The notes below the pieces were generated by a model that worked only from the letters and a program-made list of their open reading frames with translations, was not told the origin of the DNA and did no database searches. Positions 7,975-17,291 of a stretch of DNA of 64,000 bases are shown here, in pieces. A program made the position numbers and the translations under genes. How positions within the stretch are numbered: position 1 is the stretch's first letter; each line of letters starts with the position of its first letter. The DNA comes from Eutrophosalina sp902522775 (GTDB taxonomy: Bacteria > Bacteroidota > Bacteroidia > Flavobacteriales > Flavobacteriaceae), in contig CABYWQ010000004.1 in the NCBI GenBank assembly GCA_902522775.1, forward strand, positions 108,464 through 172,463, written 5' to 3'.

Positions 7975-9672
7975 TTATTTAGCCCACCAAAGTTTTGTTC
8001 CCATTTTATCTGCACCTTGTACAGTTGCAGCGGCATTAACATTGGCTTCATTTTTATTGTAGGCTCCTGAACCGTATCTTAATCTTTGTGGATAAGCACC
8101 ATTCATACTACCCATTTCATAGATATCAGTATCATTAACAGTATTACTTTGAATGTAACCAGTACCGTTAGTGTTCTTATAAACTTTTGGGAAACCTGTA
8201 TCTCTAATTACAGCCCAAGCTTCTAAGCCATCAGTATAGTTAGCTAAGTATCTCTGAGAAGAAATCTTTTCTAAATCCCCAGAGCCAGTTAATGATCCCA
8301 TTGGCTCATTAGCAAGATATGTTGCAATATCAGCATCAGTAACTCCCCATAATCTCATAGCATGTGTGATTCCAGCTTGATAATGAGAATTAGCTCCTGA
8401 TCCAATACCAAGGGTAGCGGCGTGCGCAAGTAGAAAATGTGACTCAGCAGCAGTAAATACTAAAAATGGGAAAATTGGTTTTCCTTCATTTTTCTTTTGA
8501 GTAACTTCTTCTCCTGGCTCACACCATAGATCTGGGAATAACATATTCTTAATATTTCCGTTTGTTCTACTAGGCTGTCCAACATAATATGGACCAGCTC
8601 CAGTTGTAATTGATACTGTACCATCACCGGCAACAGATGTTGTATAATCAACTCCTGAATCAGTCAAGTGATTTTTCATATATGTTATATGTTTGTCATA
8701 CATAGATACTAAAGATCCAGTAGTTGGTTTGGTAAAAGCAAATGTACCTCCTTTAATTGGTTTAGCATATTTTGTTAACCTTGGATCATTGTTGTCTCTT
8801 AACAAGTCAACAAGTGAACTTCCAAGATGCCATCTACCACCACCATAAAAGTTATGCCAGATATCACCGTATGTAGCACTAGACCACTGTGAAATCTCAG
8901 TATCTCTAGGAATGGTTGCATCCTTGTCTCCAAGAACACCACCTGCAATAGCTTCCGATACTTGAGTGCTGTAATCAGCACCTCCAGCACCATGACCTCT
9001 TAAAGCAACTTTTAATTTAAGGCTGTTTGCTAACTTTTTCCAGTCTTGCATGTTACCATTAAAAAATAAGTCATTCTCACCAAGGAGTTGTGGTCCTTCA
9101 CCAGTCGTTGTAGCACTTCCGATTATACCAATTGCTTCATCAAGGGCAGCAATGATACCATCATAAATTGTCTTTTGATCATCAAAGATAGGTGTTACAA
9201 TATCAGGATCTGAGGCTTCACTAAATGGAACCATACCAAAAACATCTGAAAATCTTTGATAATAAAGGCCCTTCATAATTAATGCAATCGCATAATATTG
9301 CTCATTTTCAAGTGTTCCACCAGGTTTTACAAAATTTGTAAAGGCAGTAAGCTCACTGTTGTAGCCAGACATCCAATCCCAAGTAGCATTAGTATATGCA
9401 GCATGGTATACATAACCCATACCGTCATTCCACCAGTTACCTTTATATCCAAATGGATGCATACCAGAGAATCTATCAAAATGAATCAATGGTCCTCTCC
9501 AATAGGGATATCTGTCTGGAGCATAAAATTTTTGCTGTACACCAGTGACAAAAAACTTTGCACTAACATCTGCAGCAGTAAGAGCATCAGGTCTTTCATT
9601 AATTTCATCAAAATCAGATGTACATGATAAAACAAATAAAAAACTAAATGCTAAAAGGATGAATTTTTTCAT
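7975..9672 (-). CDS. SusD/RagB family outer-membrane lipoprotein
   Basis: This is the surface lipoprotein partner of SusC that captures glycan before import. The 565-residue protein starts with a lipoprotein signal whose cysteine is C17 (FVLSC), followed by TSDFDEINERPD. It has the WWNDGMGY-type aromatic N-terminal region, AIALIMKGLYYQRFSDVFGMVPFSEA (the TPR-like SusD helix), and WKKLANSLKLKVALR near residues 211-225, all typical of the SusD_2-like subfamily. The gene lies 19 bases after susC and is followed by a strong terminator. The exact glycan cannot be told from sequence alone. Confidence 0.95.
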   Translation of the reverse strand: MKKFILLAFSFLFVLSCTSDFDEINERPDALTAADVSAKFFVTGVQQKFYAPDRYPYWRGPLIHFDRFSGMHPFGYKGNWWNDGMGYVYHAAYTNATWDWMSGYNSELTAFTNFVKPGGTLENEQYYAIALIMKGLYYQRFSDVFGMVPFSEASDPDIVTPIFDDQKTIYDGIIAALDEAIGIIGSATTTGEGPQLLGENDLFFNGNMQDWKKLANSLKLKVALRGHGAGGADYSTQVSEAIAGGVLGDKDATIPRDTEISQWSSATYGDIWHNFYGGGRWHLGSSLVDLLRDNNDPRLTKYAKPIKGGTFAFTKPTTGSLVSMYDKHITYMKNHLTDSGVDYTTSVAGDGTVSITTGAGPYYVGQPSRTNGNIKNMLFPDLWCEPGEEVTQKKNEGKPIFPFLVFTAAESHFLLAHAATLGIGSGANSHYQAGITHAMRLWGVTDADIATYLANEPMGSLTGSGDLEKISSQRYLANYTDGLEAWAVIRDTGFPKVYKNTNGTGYIQSNTVNDTDIYEMGSMNGAYPQRLRYGSGAYNKNEANVNAAATVQGADKMGTKLWWAK

Positions 9673-9691
9673 AATTATTAATATTTATATT

Positions 9692-12600
9692 TTAAAATTT
9701 AAGAGTTACATTTAAACCAATACTTCTCAGTGTTGGAAGGTTACCTAACGCTATACCTTGACCTCCAAGATTCGTACCAAGAGCAGCTTCTGGATCAATA
9801 TCTTCAGCTTTTTTATTGATAAAGAATAAATTTCTTCCAATTAACTGAAGATTAATACTCTCCATTCCTAGTGCACTAACATCTGGGAAAGAGTATCCAA
9901 TAGCAAGTTCTCTTAGTCTGACATTATCTTGAGCGTAAACATATGGCTCAGCAATATCAGCTATTCTTTGCCAGTACTCTTGTCCAGTAATATTAACAGT
10001 ATTAGCAGCTCCATTAGGATCAACAGCGTCTAAAACAACACCAGATTCTCTGTATTGTAAAGATCTTTCTGACACTCCATAAGAGTCTAACCTTGACGAA
10101 TCTCCAGAATAAACTACACCACCGAAACGACCATCAATTAGTACATTTAAAGAAAAGTTTTTGTAGAAAAATGAATTACTCCAACCTGCTAACCAATCTG
10201 GTTGAGCATTTCCTAAGAAATTGTCAGGGTTAGATTGAGTTGGTTTACCATCCGCTCCAACCAATCTATTTCCACTGCTATCTCTTTCCCACACAGTACC
10301 ATAAAGATCACCAATTCCACCACCAACTTTAGCTTGAGAATTCACGTTACCACTATTTGTTTGGTAGTAAACTAGCGTGTCAAGATCGTCGATTAATGAA
10401 ACTAACTTATTTTCATTTTTAGAAGCAAATAAACTAGTATTCCATCTCATGTCACTATTATTAATAATATTGTATCCTAATAATAACTCAACTCCTTGAT
10501 TTGTGACCTCACCTACATTTTCTAGGAAAAATGAATATCCAGTAGCTGCAGGAACAGGAACACTAAAAATCATGTCAGTAGTAGTGATATTATAATAAGC
10601 AAAATCGAAAGTCAAATTATTATCTAGCAAAGATAATTCTAAACCAACCTCTGTTGATTCGATATTTTCAGGCTTTAAATCAGGATTTAATCTTGTAGAT
10701 GGAGAATTAAGAGTAGTTAAACCAAGGTATCCCTGACCAGGAACACTAAATGTTTGAACTAACTGGTAAGGACTTGTATCATTACCAACATTTGCGACAC
10801 TCGCTCTTACTTTGAATAAATCAAAAAGCTCTTTGTTTGGGTCAATAAAATCTTGTAATAGTAATGCTAAGTTAACAGATGTATACATGTATGATCTGTT
10901 ATCAGCACCAAGAGTTGATGACCAATCATTTCTAGCTGTTACATCTAAGTATGCAAAATTATCATATGCAAAATTTGCAGATGCATACAAAGAATTTACC
11001 TTTTTGACTTGTTGTGGTGTTTCTGTGAACTCTTGAACTAATGTGTTAGACAAGAAAGCTTTACTGTTTAATTTGAAATCATCTCCAAAATTACGCATTG
11101 CTTCATAAGTTCTTTTAGATAAATTTCCACCAACATTAAAGACAACATTTAAATCATCAGCAACATCACCTTTAGCAGTAAGTAAAAATTCAGAGTTTAA
11201 TTCACCGCTATTACTAGTAGTTCTTTCTAGTCGACCCTGTGGGTAATAATGATGTCCTGGCTGTCTAACAAAATAACTAGTCATGTCAGTAACATCAGCA
11301 CCAACTCTCACAAATCCTGAAAGCCAGTCAGTAAATTCATAATTTATTTTTGCAAAACCAAAGAATCTTCCTCTGTTTTCGTCATCAATATCATTATATA
11401 GTAACCAGTAAGGGTTACCAGTAGATGTACCTGGTCTGTCGTAAGCTATTACAGCATAATCGGCATCCGTAGCAGGGTTATCCATTTGATATTTTCTTAA
11501 ATCAGAAACTCTAACAGTTGTAGGCATGTTATGAATCAACTGAGTAATACCCTCAGATCCTGTCCTAGCTCTGTGATTTAGTTCCTGAGTAAAATATGTA
11601 GCCTTCGCATCAATAGACAACTTATCAGTAAGTTGGCTCATAGCTCTAACATTGAAGTTATGGCTATTAAGTGAAGCGTTAGGTAAAATACTCGTGGTAG
11701 AATTATTTGTATAAGAAAATCTAAAATTTGATTTGCTATTTCCATTCGAAATAGATACAGAATTAATGGATTTTACTCCAGTTTCATAAAAATCTGCTAC
11801 GTTATTTGGTTGTGCAGTGTATGGTTTAGACGTTCCATCATAGTACAATTGAAGACTGCCATCAGCAAGTTGACCATATGAACCTCGAGACATATCAGCA
11901 GAAGCAGTAGCTGCAGCATTTCTAGTTCCTTGGCCATAAATATTTTGACGATCCGGTAAAAACATTGGATCTTCAAATACTGTATTTGAGTTAACAGTAA
12001 CTCCCATTTTCGATTCTGAGTTTCCTTTTTTAGTCGTTATAAGAATTACTCCATTACCTGCTCTCGCGCCATATAATGCAGCTGCATTAGGACCTTTTAG
12101 TATAGAAACGGATTCAACATCATTAGGGTTAACGTCCGTAATACCACCACCAGTAATAATGTTATTATACTCACTACCACCAGAATTAATTCCATCTTGG
12201 TTAATAGGAATACCATCAACGACAACCAGGGCTTGATTTTGACCAGTAAGAGAGTTATTACCTCTAATAACAATTCTTGAACCAGCACCAATAGTACCTG
12301 ATTGAGTAATGTTAATACCAGCAACTTTACCTACTAAGGCATTGGCAAGGTTGTGGTCTTTAATAGTGTTAACTTGTTCTGAAGAAATTTCAGAAACAGA
12401 ATAACCTAAAGATTTTTTAGCTCTAGTTAAACCTAAAGCTGTTACTACAACTTCGTCTAGTAAACTATCAGGTTCTAGGCTTACGTCTACTGTTGAGCTA
12501 GCTCCAACAGAAACAGATTGAGATTGATATCCAACATAGCTAAATACAAGAATATCTCCTTGTGAAGCATCAATTGAATAATTACCATCAAAATCTGTAG

Positions 12601-12760
12601 AAACTCCTGTAGAAGTTCCTTCAACTACAACGGTTGCACCAGGAAGAGGCACTCCGTTTTCATCTGAAACTGTACCTGATATTTGTTGAGCATATGCTGA
12701 CAAAGTCAAAGCAAAGAACAATAAAAAACTAGTACAAATCTTAAAGATTTTTGTTTTCAT
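9692..12760 (-). CDS. SusC/RagA family TonB-dependent transporter
   Basis: This outer-membrane barrel imports oligosaccharides or glycopeptides, powered by TonB. The 1022-residue protein has a signal peptide (to about residue 24), a carboxypeptidase-D-like regulatory domain (residues 26-105: GTVSDENGVPLPGATV, FDGNYSID), the segment LLDEVVVTALG, and a plug domain with VVIRGNNSLTGQNQALVVVDG and NDVESVSILKGPNAAALYG. The rest is the 22-strand barrel, ending in aromatic LKF. About 20 bases separate it from susD. An untranslated leader of roughly 55 bases follows a TATTTTTG box. No HTCS or anti-sigma regulator is adjacent. Confidence 0.97.
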   Translation of the reverse strand: MKTKIFKICTSFLLFFALTLSAYAQQISGTVSDENGVPLPGATVVVEGTSTGVSTDFDGNYSIDASQGDILVFSYVGYQSQSVSVGASSTVDVSLEPDSLLDEVVVTALGLTRAKKSLGYSVSEISSEQVNTIKDHNLANALVGKVAGINITQSGTIGAGSRIVIRGNNSLTGQNQALVVVDGIPINQDGINSGGSEYNNIITGGGITDVNPNDVESVSILKGPNAAALYGARAGNGVILITTKKGNSESKMGVTVNSNTVFEDPMFLPDRQNIYGQGTRNAAATASADMSRGSYGQLADGSLQLYYDGTSKPYTAQPNNVADFYETGVKSINSVSISNGNSKSNFRFSYTNNSTTSILPNASLNSHNFNVRAMSQLTDKLSIDAKATYFTQELNHRARTGSEGITQLIHNMPTTVRVSDLRKYQMDNPATDADYAVIAYDRPGTSTGNPYWLLYNDIDDENRGRFFGFAKINYEFTDWLSGFVRVGADVTDMTSYFVRQPGHHYYPQGRLERTTSNSGELNSEFLLTAKGDVADDLNVVFNVGGNLSKRTYEAMRNFGDDFKLNSKAFLSNTLVQEFTETPQQVKKVNSLYASANFAYDNFAYLDVTARNDWSSTLGADNRSYMYTSVNLALLLQDFIDPNKELFDLFKVRASVANVGNDTSPYQLVQTFSVPGQGYLGLTTLNSPSTRLNPDLKPENIESTEVGLELSLLDNNLTFDFAYYNITTTDMIFSVPVPAATGYSFFLENVGEVTNQGVELLLGYNIINNSDMRWNTSLFASKNENKLVSLIDDLDTLVYYQTNSGNVNSQAKVGGGIGDLYGTVWERDSSGNRLVGADGKPTQSNPDNFLGNAQPDWLAGWSNSFFYKNFSLNVLIDGRFGGVVYSGDSSRLDSYGVSERSLQYRESGVVLDAVDPNGAANTVNITGQEYWQRIADIAEPYVYAQDNVRLRELAIGYSFPDVSALGMESINLQLIGRNLFFINKKAEDIDPEAALGTNLGGQGIALGNLPTLRSIGLNVTLKF

Positions 12761-12821
12761 AAGTGTTTGTTTTTTAAGTAATAATTGTTAAATAATTGTT
12801 AATAATTAGTTTATTGTCCGA

Positions 12822-12829
12822 CAAAAATA
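12822..12829 (-). promoter_or_regulatory. Candidate -7 promoter element for susCD
   Basis: The minus strand reads TATTTTTG, a full match to the Bacteroidota -7 consensus, 61 bases before the susC ATG. It would give an mRNA leader of about 55 bases, unlike the short leaders of housekeeping genes here. The leader holds two copies of an AATAATTGTTA-like direct repeat (12781-12800). Confidence 0.45.
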
Positions 12830-12847
12830 AAGATTTCTACTAAGAAC

Positions 12848-13285
12848 TTAATAAAAATCAAGGCAATTTTTTGTTAAAATCACACTTATTAAAGTTAAAA
12901 AATTAGTTTTCAATGAGTTATGACCAGTAATAGTCAAAAAAACTGTAGATAAAATAAAACAAGAAAGAATTTGGTTAAAAGATCTCTGTTTTTTGTGTAA
13001 ATACATAACAATGCCAATCATAAGAGTAGTGGCTAAGGCCAACCACATATGTCTATCAACAAGAGTAACATCATATTCACCAAATAAACGAAGTATATAT
13101 CCAAATATTGAAGTTATGATTGAGGTTATAAATGAAAATAAAAGGCCTAGACGTATCGCAGGATCAAAATTTGATTTCAAAAATCTTTGGGAAAGAAATA
13201 ATAAAAAAGTAAATAAGAAAGCACCTATGGGTAAGTGCAATACAACAGGATGAAAATTACCTAAATATTTAATAATTTCTTCCAC
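12848..13285 (-). CDS. DUF2231-like membrane protein, possibly truncated
   Basis: The 145-residue protein begins near FHPVVLHLPIGAF, the opening of DUF2231 membrane domains, and has four hydrophobic helices. In relatives the last helix ends in a conserved TGHxGGxLTHG-type motif and is often followed by a cytochrome or sensor domain. Here the tail after TGH is degenerate (NSLKTN) and the protein stops soon after. The start is GTG, overlapping the asparaginase stop by one base. The product may be a shortened relic or a compact form; function is unknown. Confidence 0.65.
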   Translation of the reverse strand: MEEIIKYLGNFHPVVLHLPIGAFLFTFLLFLSQRFLKSNFDPAIRLGLLFSFITSIITSIFGYILRLFGEYDVTLVDRHMWLALATTLMIGIVMYLHKKQRSFNQILSCFILSTVFLTITGHNSLKTNFLTLISVILTKNCLDFY

Positions 13286-14259
13286 TAAATACTATATTTT
13301 GCATCTACTAAAATCGAATCATTTTCGTTGTCAGTTAAAGCATAATTAAATCCTTTTTTTAAACTGTATCCAGCATAATCCCCATTCTTACTAATGGCAA
13401 TAAATCCAACTTGTAAATATTCCCATTCCGGCCTGTCCTTATGTAACTTAGAAATTCTATGAACAACTTCTTTACAAGCATCAATAGGTGACATTCCGTT
13501 TCTCATACATTCTACTACCATTGCACTGCCTGCAGTTCTTATTACTGCTTCACCTAATCCAGTTGCTGCTGCTGCTCCAACCTCATTATCTAAAAAAAGA
13601 CCAGCACCTATTATCGGAGAATCGCCGACTCTTCCATGTATTTTCCATGCTGTTCCACTGGTCGTACACGCTCCAAATAAATTATGATCTGAATCAATTA
13701 GAAGCATACTTATTGTATCGTGATTTTCTATATTTATGACTGGCTTATAGTCAGATTTTTTTAACCAATTCTCCCAATCTATTTTTGATTGCTCAGTTAA
13801 CAAATTTTGACTTTTAAAACCATTTTTTATAGCAAAATCGTATGCCCCTTTTCCAGACAACATAATGTGTGGAGTTGTTTCCATAACTAACCTAGCAACA
13901 GAGATTGGATTTTTTATATTTTGTAAAAAACTTACTGCCCCACAATCATTATTTGAATCCATTATGCACGCATCTAAAGTTACTTTACCATCTCGGTCAG
14001 GTAATCCTCCATAACCGACAGATCTTTCATTGGGATCATTTTCAGAATCCCTTACACCAAATTCAACTGCAGTTAATCCGCCTTCTCCATTATTAAGTTT
14101 TTTCCATGCTACTTTATTAGCATTAACTCCATGATTCCAAGTCGATATAATTCTAGGAACATCCTTTGAAACAGAATTATTTTTATTAGACAAATTCACT
14201 AATGATGAGGCAGATAAAGTACTATATAGTGTATTTTTTAAAAATTTTCTTCTAATCAT
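13285..14259 (-). CDS. Glycosylasparaginase, N4-(beta-N-acetylglucosaminyl)-L-asparaginase
   Basis: This enzyme cleaves the GlcNAc-asparagine bond left after N-glycoprotein digestion. It is an Ntn hydrolase that self-cleaves before its threonine nucleophile. The site here is T182 in NHDTISM, with VGDSPIIGAG near 211-220 and DNEVGAAAATG near 224-234, closely matching the characterised flavobacterial enzyme family. The N-terminus MIRRKFLKNTLY has a twin-arginine-like signal, so export through Tat is likely. It lies between a sulfatase and the susCD pair. An isoaspartyl peptidase is the alternative but fits less well. Confidence 0.92.
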   Translation of the reverse strand: MIRRKFLKNTLYSTLSASSLVNLSNKNNSVSKDVPRIISTWNHGVNANKVAWKKLNNGEGGLTAVEFGVRDSENDPNERSVGYGGLPDRDGKVTLDACIMDSNNDCGAVSFLQNIKNPISVARLVMETTPHIMLSGKGAYDFAIKNGFKSQNLLTEQSKIDWENWLKKSDYKPVINIENHDTISMLLIDSDHNLFGACTTSGTAWKIHGRVGDSPIIGAGLFLDNEVGAAAATGLGEAVIRTAGSAMVVECMRNGMSPIDACKEVVHRISKLHKDRPEWEYLQVGFIAISKNGDYAGYSLKKGFNYALTDNENDSILVDAKYSI

Positions 14260-14261
14260 TA

Positions 14262-15683
14262 TTACAATTTTATTGTTCCAACATCTCTTGTTCCTGTTCC
14301 TTCAACATTAGTTAATTTATCTCCCAAATCATATCTTGCGAGATTACCCATTTTCTCTAATTTACTAACAATATTAGGGTGATCATTAACGATATTTTTC
14401 AACTCGCTCGGATCTTCTTTTAAATTATATAATTGTTTTTCATTCACAACATTTTGTTCATATTTTACTGGGACACCATCTTTACCTCCATTTCTTCCAT
14501 TAAGTGATCTATATGACCTTGGAAAATATAATTTCCACTCACCTGATCTAACAGCGTGAAGCTCATTGGCCCTATAATAAAAATAAAGTGCTTCGTGAGG
14601 GGATTTTCTTGTTTCAGATATCAATAAAGGCCAAATATTTTTTCCATCAATTTTATTAGAAGACATTCTTGATCCTGTAACATTAGCAAAAGTAGGCAAC
14701 CAATCAATACCCATTAAAGGTTCGTCTATTACAGTACCTCTATTAATTTTATTAGGATACTTTACAATACATGGTACTCTTTGTCCACCTTCCCATGCTG
14801 TGCCTTTGCCCTCTCTAAATATTCCTGATGAACCAGCATGATCTCCATAAGAAAGCCAAGGTCCATTATCAGATGTGAAAACAACAATGGTATTTTCTGA
14901 TAACCCATTGTCATCTAAAGCCTTTAAAACTCTTCCAACTGAAAAATCAATTTCAGTGATTACATCAGCATACAATCCTTTTCCTGTACTACCTTTAAAT
15001 TCTTTGGAGGCAAACAGTGGGACATGTGGTTGTGGGTGAGGTATATATATGAAAAAGGGATTATTTTTATTTTCATTAATAAATCGGATACTTTCATCTG
15101 TTATTCTTTTAGTCAGATCAGATTGATCAATCAAAGTTTCAATCGGATTTTCATTTTTATACAAAAGAAGATCATCAGGGAATGCATGAGGAATTTCTGG
15201 ATGAAAAGGCCACATATCATTGGAGAAAAGGATGCCAAAAAATTCATCAAAACCATGTCTTGTGGGTAAAAATATATCTGCATCACCTAAATGCCACTTT
15301 CCAAATATCCCAGTTTTATATCCATTTTCTTTTAACATTTCTGAAATCAATAATTCTTTTTGATTAATTCCACTCTTGGATTTTGGTCCAAAAGCACCAT
15401 TGATACCAATTCTGTTTGAATAAGCACCAGTAAGAATGGCAGCCCTTGAAGCAGAACATACTGCTTGAGAGGAATAATACGAAGTTAATTTAGCTCCATC
15501 TAAAGCCATATCATCTAGATGTGGGGTATTGATAAATTCTGACCCATATGAGGAAAGATCTGCATAACCCAAATCATCTGTCAAAATAAAAACAATATTA
15601 GGTTTAATATCGTTATTATTATCACATGAAAGCATTAGCAGAAAAAATATAATTGATTTGTAAAAAAATTTATTTAAAATCAT
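14262..15683 (-). CDS. Exported sulfatase (arylsulfatase family S1), lipoprotein
   Basis: This enzyme would remove sulfate esters from a glycan. The 473-residue protein has a lipobox cysteine at C20 (LMLSC), the metal-binding pair D36-D37 in LTDDLGYAD, and the formylglycine site CSASR at 76-80 followed by AAILTG. KWHLGD near 130 and TSDNGPW are further family motifs. The site has alanine where the formylglycine-generating-enzyme consensus CxPxR has proline. The stop lies two bases from the asparaginase start, so the two are probably cotranscribed. Confidence 0.94.
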   Translation of the reverse strand: MILNKFFYKSIIFFLLMLSCDNNNDIKPNIVFILTDDLGYADLSSYGSEFINTPHLDDMALDGAKLTSYYSSQAVCSASRAAILTGAYSNRIGINGAFGPKSKSGINQKELLISEMLKENGYKTGIFGKWHLGDADIFLPTRHGFDEFFGILFSNDMWPFHPEIPHAFPDDLLLYKNENPIETLIDQSDLTKRITDESIRFINENKNNPFFIYIPHPQPHVPLFASKEFKGSTGKGLYADVITEIDFSVGRVLKALDDNGLSENTIVVFTSDNGPWLSYGDHAGSSGIFREGKGTAWEGGQRVPCIVKYPNKINRGTVIDEPLMGIDWLPTFANVTGSRMSSNKIDGKNIWPLLISETRKSPHEALYFYYRANELHAVRSGEWKLYFPRSYRSLNGRNGGKDGVPVKYEQNVVNEKQLYNLKEDPSELKNIVNDHPNIVSKLEKMGNLARYDLGDKLTNVEGTGTRDVGTIKL

Positions 15684-15791
15684 TTTAGTTATTTAAATTC
15701 TAAATTTAATAAATCGTATTTATAAATTCTTAAATTAATTTATTCAAAATTAATTTCTAATTTACTATTGAATATTAAAGTTCATTAATTA
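15684..15791. promoter_or_regulatory. Divergent control region between two sulfatases
   Basis: The 108 bases between the divergent sulfatase starts are almost pure A/T. They contain overlapping palindromic runs such as AAATTCTAAATTTA and AAATTAATTT, and TACTATTG near 15762 is a one-mismatch -7 box for the plus-strand gene. I see no clear operator or riboswitch. The position suggests coordinated control of both sulfatase transcripts. Confidence 0.4.
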
Positions 15792-17291
15792 ATGAAAAGA
15801 ATTTTTCTAATAATATCCTTGTTTTTTTTAAGCTGTGAAAATAAACAATTAGATAAACCAAATATACTATTTATTATGTCTGATGATCATACATCACAGG
15901 CTTGGGGGATATACGGTGGAATTTTAGCTGATTATGTGAAAAATGATGGTATCAAAAGATTAGAAAAATCAGGAATTGTTTTAGAAAATTTATTTTGTAC
16001 TAATTCAATATGTGTCCCAAGCAGAGCCTCAATATTAACTGGACAATATAGCCATGTAAATGGTGTATATAACCTGCCAGACGCATTGGATCCAGATTCG
16101 CTTAATGTTTCCAAAATTCTTCAAAAAAATGGTTATCAAACCTCATTGATAGGAAAATGGCATTTGAAAAAAGAACCTTCAGGATTTGATTATTATAAAG
16201 TATTACCAGGGCAGGGACTGTATAATAATCCTTATTTTAAGACTAAAGAGAACTGGAAAGATGGATATCAGGGCGGTGTAAGGGAGAAGGGCTTTTCGTC
16301 TGATATAATTGGAGATAGCTCGATTGAATGGCTTAAAAAAATTGATAGAAATAAACCCTTTTTTATGATGACGCATTTTAAAGCTACACATGAACCATTT
16401 GATTATCCTGAAAGACATGAATCATTAAATGAAAATATTGTGTTTCCTGAACCCACTTCTCTTTATGAATTTGATTCTAAAGAGTCAGGAAGAAATCATC
16501 TTGGACAAATTGTAGAAAATCTTACTGAAAGGTGGCAAAATGATTTAAAAAATGAAATCAGAAGATACCCAGGTAATGCTATTGATACACGAAATTTAAC
16601 AAGAAAAGAGATTCGTTCTAAGACATATCAAAAGTTTATTACCGATTTTCTTAGATGCGGAGCAGCAATTGATGATAATATTATAAAAATTTTAGATTAT
16701 TTAGAAAAGGAAGGTTTAATTGATAATACAGTAATTATTTATACTTCCGATCAAGGTTATTTTTTAGGTGAGCATGGCTACATGGACAAAAGATGGTTTT
16801 ATGAAGAGTCAGCGAGAATGCCTTTTGTTATTTCTTATCCTAAATTATTTCCACGAAATAAAAGAATAAAGGATCTATTATTAAATGTTGATATTCCTTC
16901 TTTGTTTTTAGACCTAGCTAATATTGAAGATCCAAAAAGCTTCCAAGGCACCAGCTTTAAAGATATTTTGATAGGCAATAATACCTATTCTAGGGAATAT
17001 ATTTACTACAGATATTGGCAACATGAAGTTAAAAGACCTGCTCACCTAGGAATTAGATCAAAAAACCACAAGCTAATTTATATTTATGGAGATGGACTTA
17101 ATAAATCTGGTGTTAATTTTGAAAAAACATCTCCATATTGGGAGTTTTATGATTTAACAATAGATCCAATGGAAAATAAAAACAGAATAAATAGTGCTAA
17201 TTATGAAGATGTTATAAACAAACTTCACAAGCAGCTTCTTTTTGAAAAAGAATTAGTTAAAGATTTTGAATTGGAAATTCCCAATCTATGA
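15792..17291 (+). CDS. Exported sulfatase (S1 family), lipoprotein
   Basis: The 499-residue sulfatase has a lipobox cysteine at C15 (FFLSC), D31-D32 in MSDDHT for the metal site, and the canonical formylglycine motif CVPSR at 74-78 followed by ASILTGQYSH. GKWHL near 126 and the second metal block YTSDQGYFLGEHGYMDKR near 318-335 are also present. The layout resembles the choline-sulfatase or heparan N-sulfatase-like subgroup. It overlaps the next gene by four bases (ATGA). Its substrate is unknown; the SusCD locus suggests a glycan sulfate. Confidence 0.94.
   Translation: MKRIFLIISLFFLSCENKQLDKPNILFIMSDDHTSQAWGIYGGILADYVKNDGIKRLEKSGIVLENLFCTNSICVPSRASILTGQYSHVNGVYNLPDALDPDSLNVSKILQKNGYQTSLIGKWHLKKEPSGFDYYKVLPGQGLYNNPYFKTKENWKDGYQGGVREKGFSSDIIGDSSIEWLKKIDRNKPFFMMTHFKATHEPFDYPERHESLNENIVFPEPTSLYEFDSKESGRNHLGQIVENLTERWQNDLKNEIRRYPGNAIDTRNLTRKEIRSKTYQKFITDFLRCGAAIDDNIIKILDYLEKEGLIDNTVIIYTSDQGYFLGEHGYMDKRWFYEESARMPFVISYPKLFPRNKRIKDLLLNVDIPSLFLDLANIEDPKSFQGTSFKDILIGNNTYSREYIYYRYWQHEVKRPAHLGIRSKNHKLIYIYGDGLNKSGVNFEKTSPYWEFYDLTIDPMENKNRINSANYEDVINKLHKQLLFEKELVKDFELEIPNL

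Noticed and set aside
9298..9627. Plus-strand ORF of 109 residues opposite susD
   Set aside because: It mirrors the 5' part of the susD gene and shows no domain or coding-type composition.
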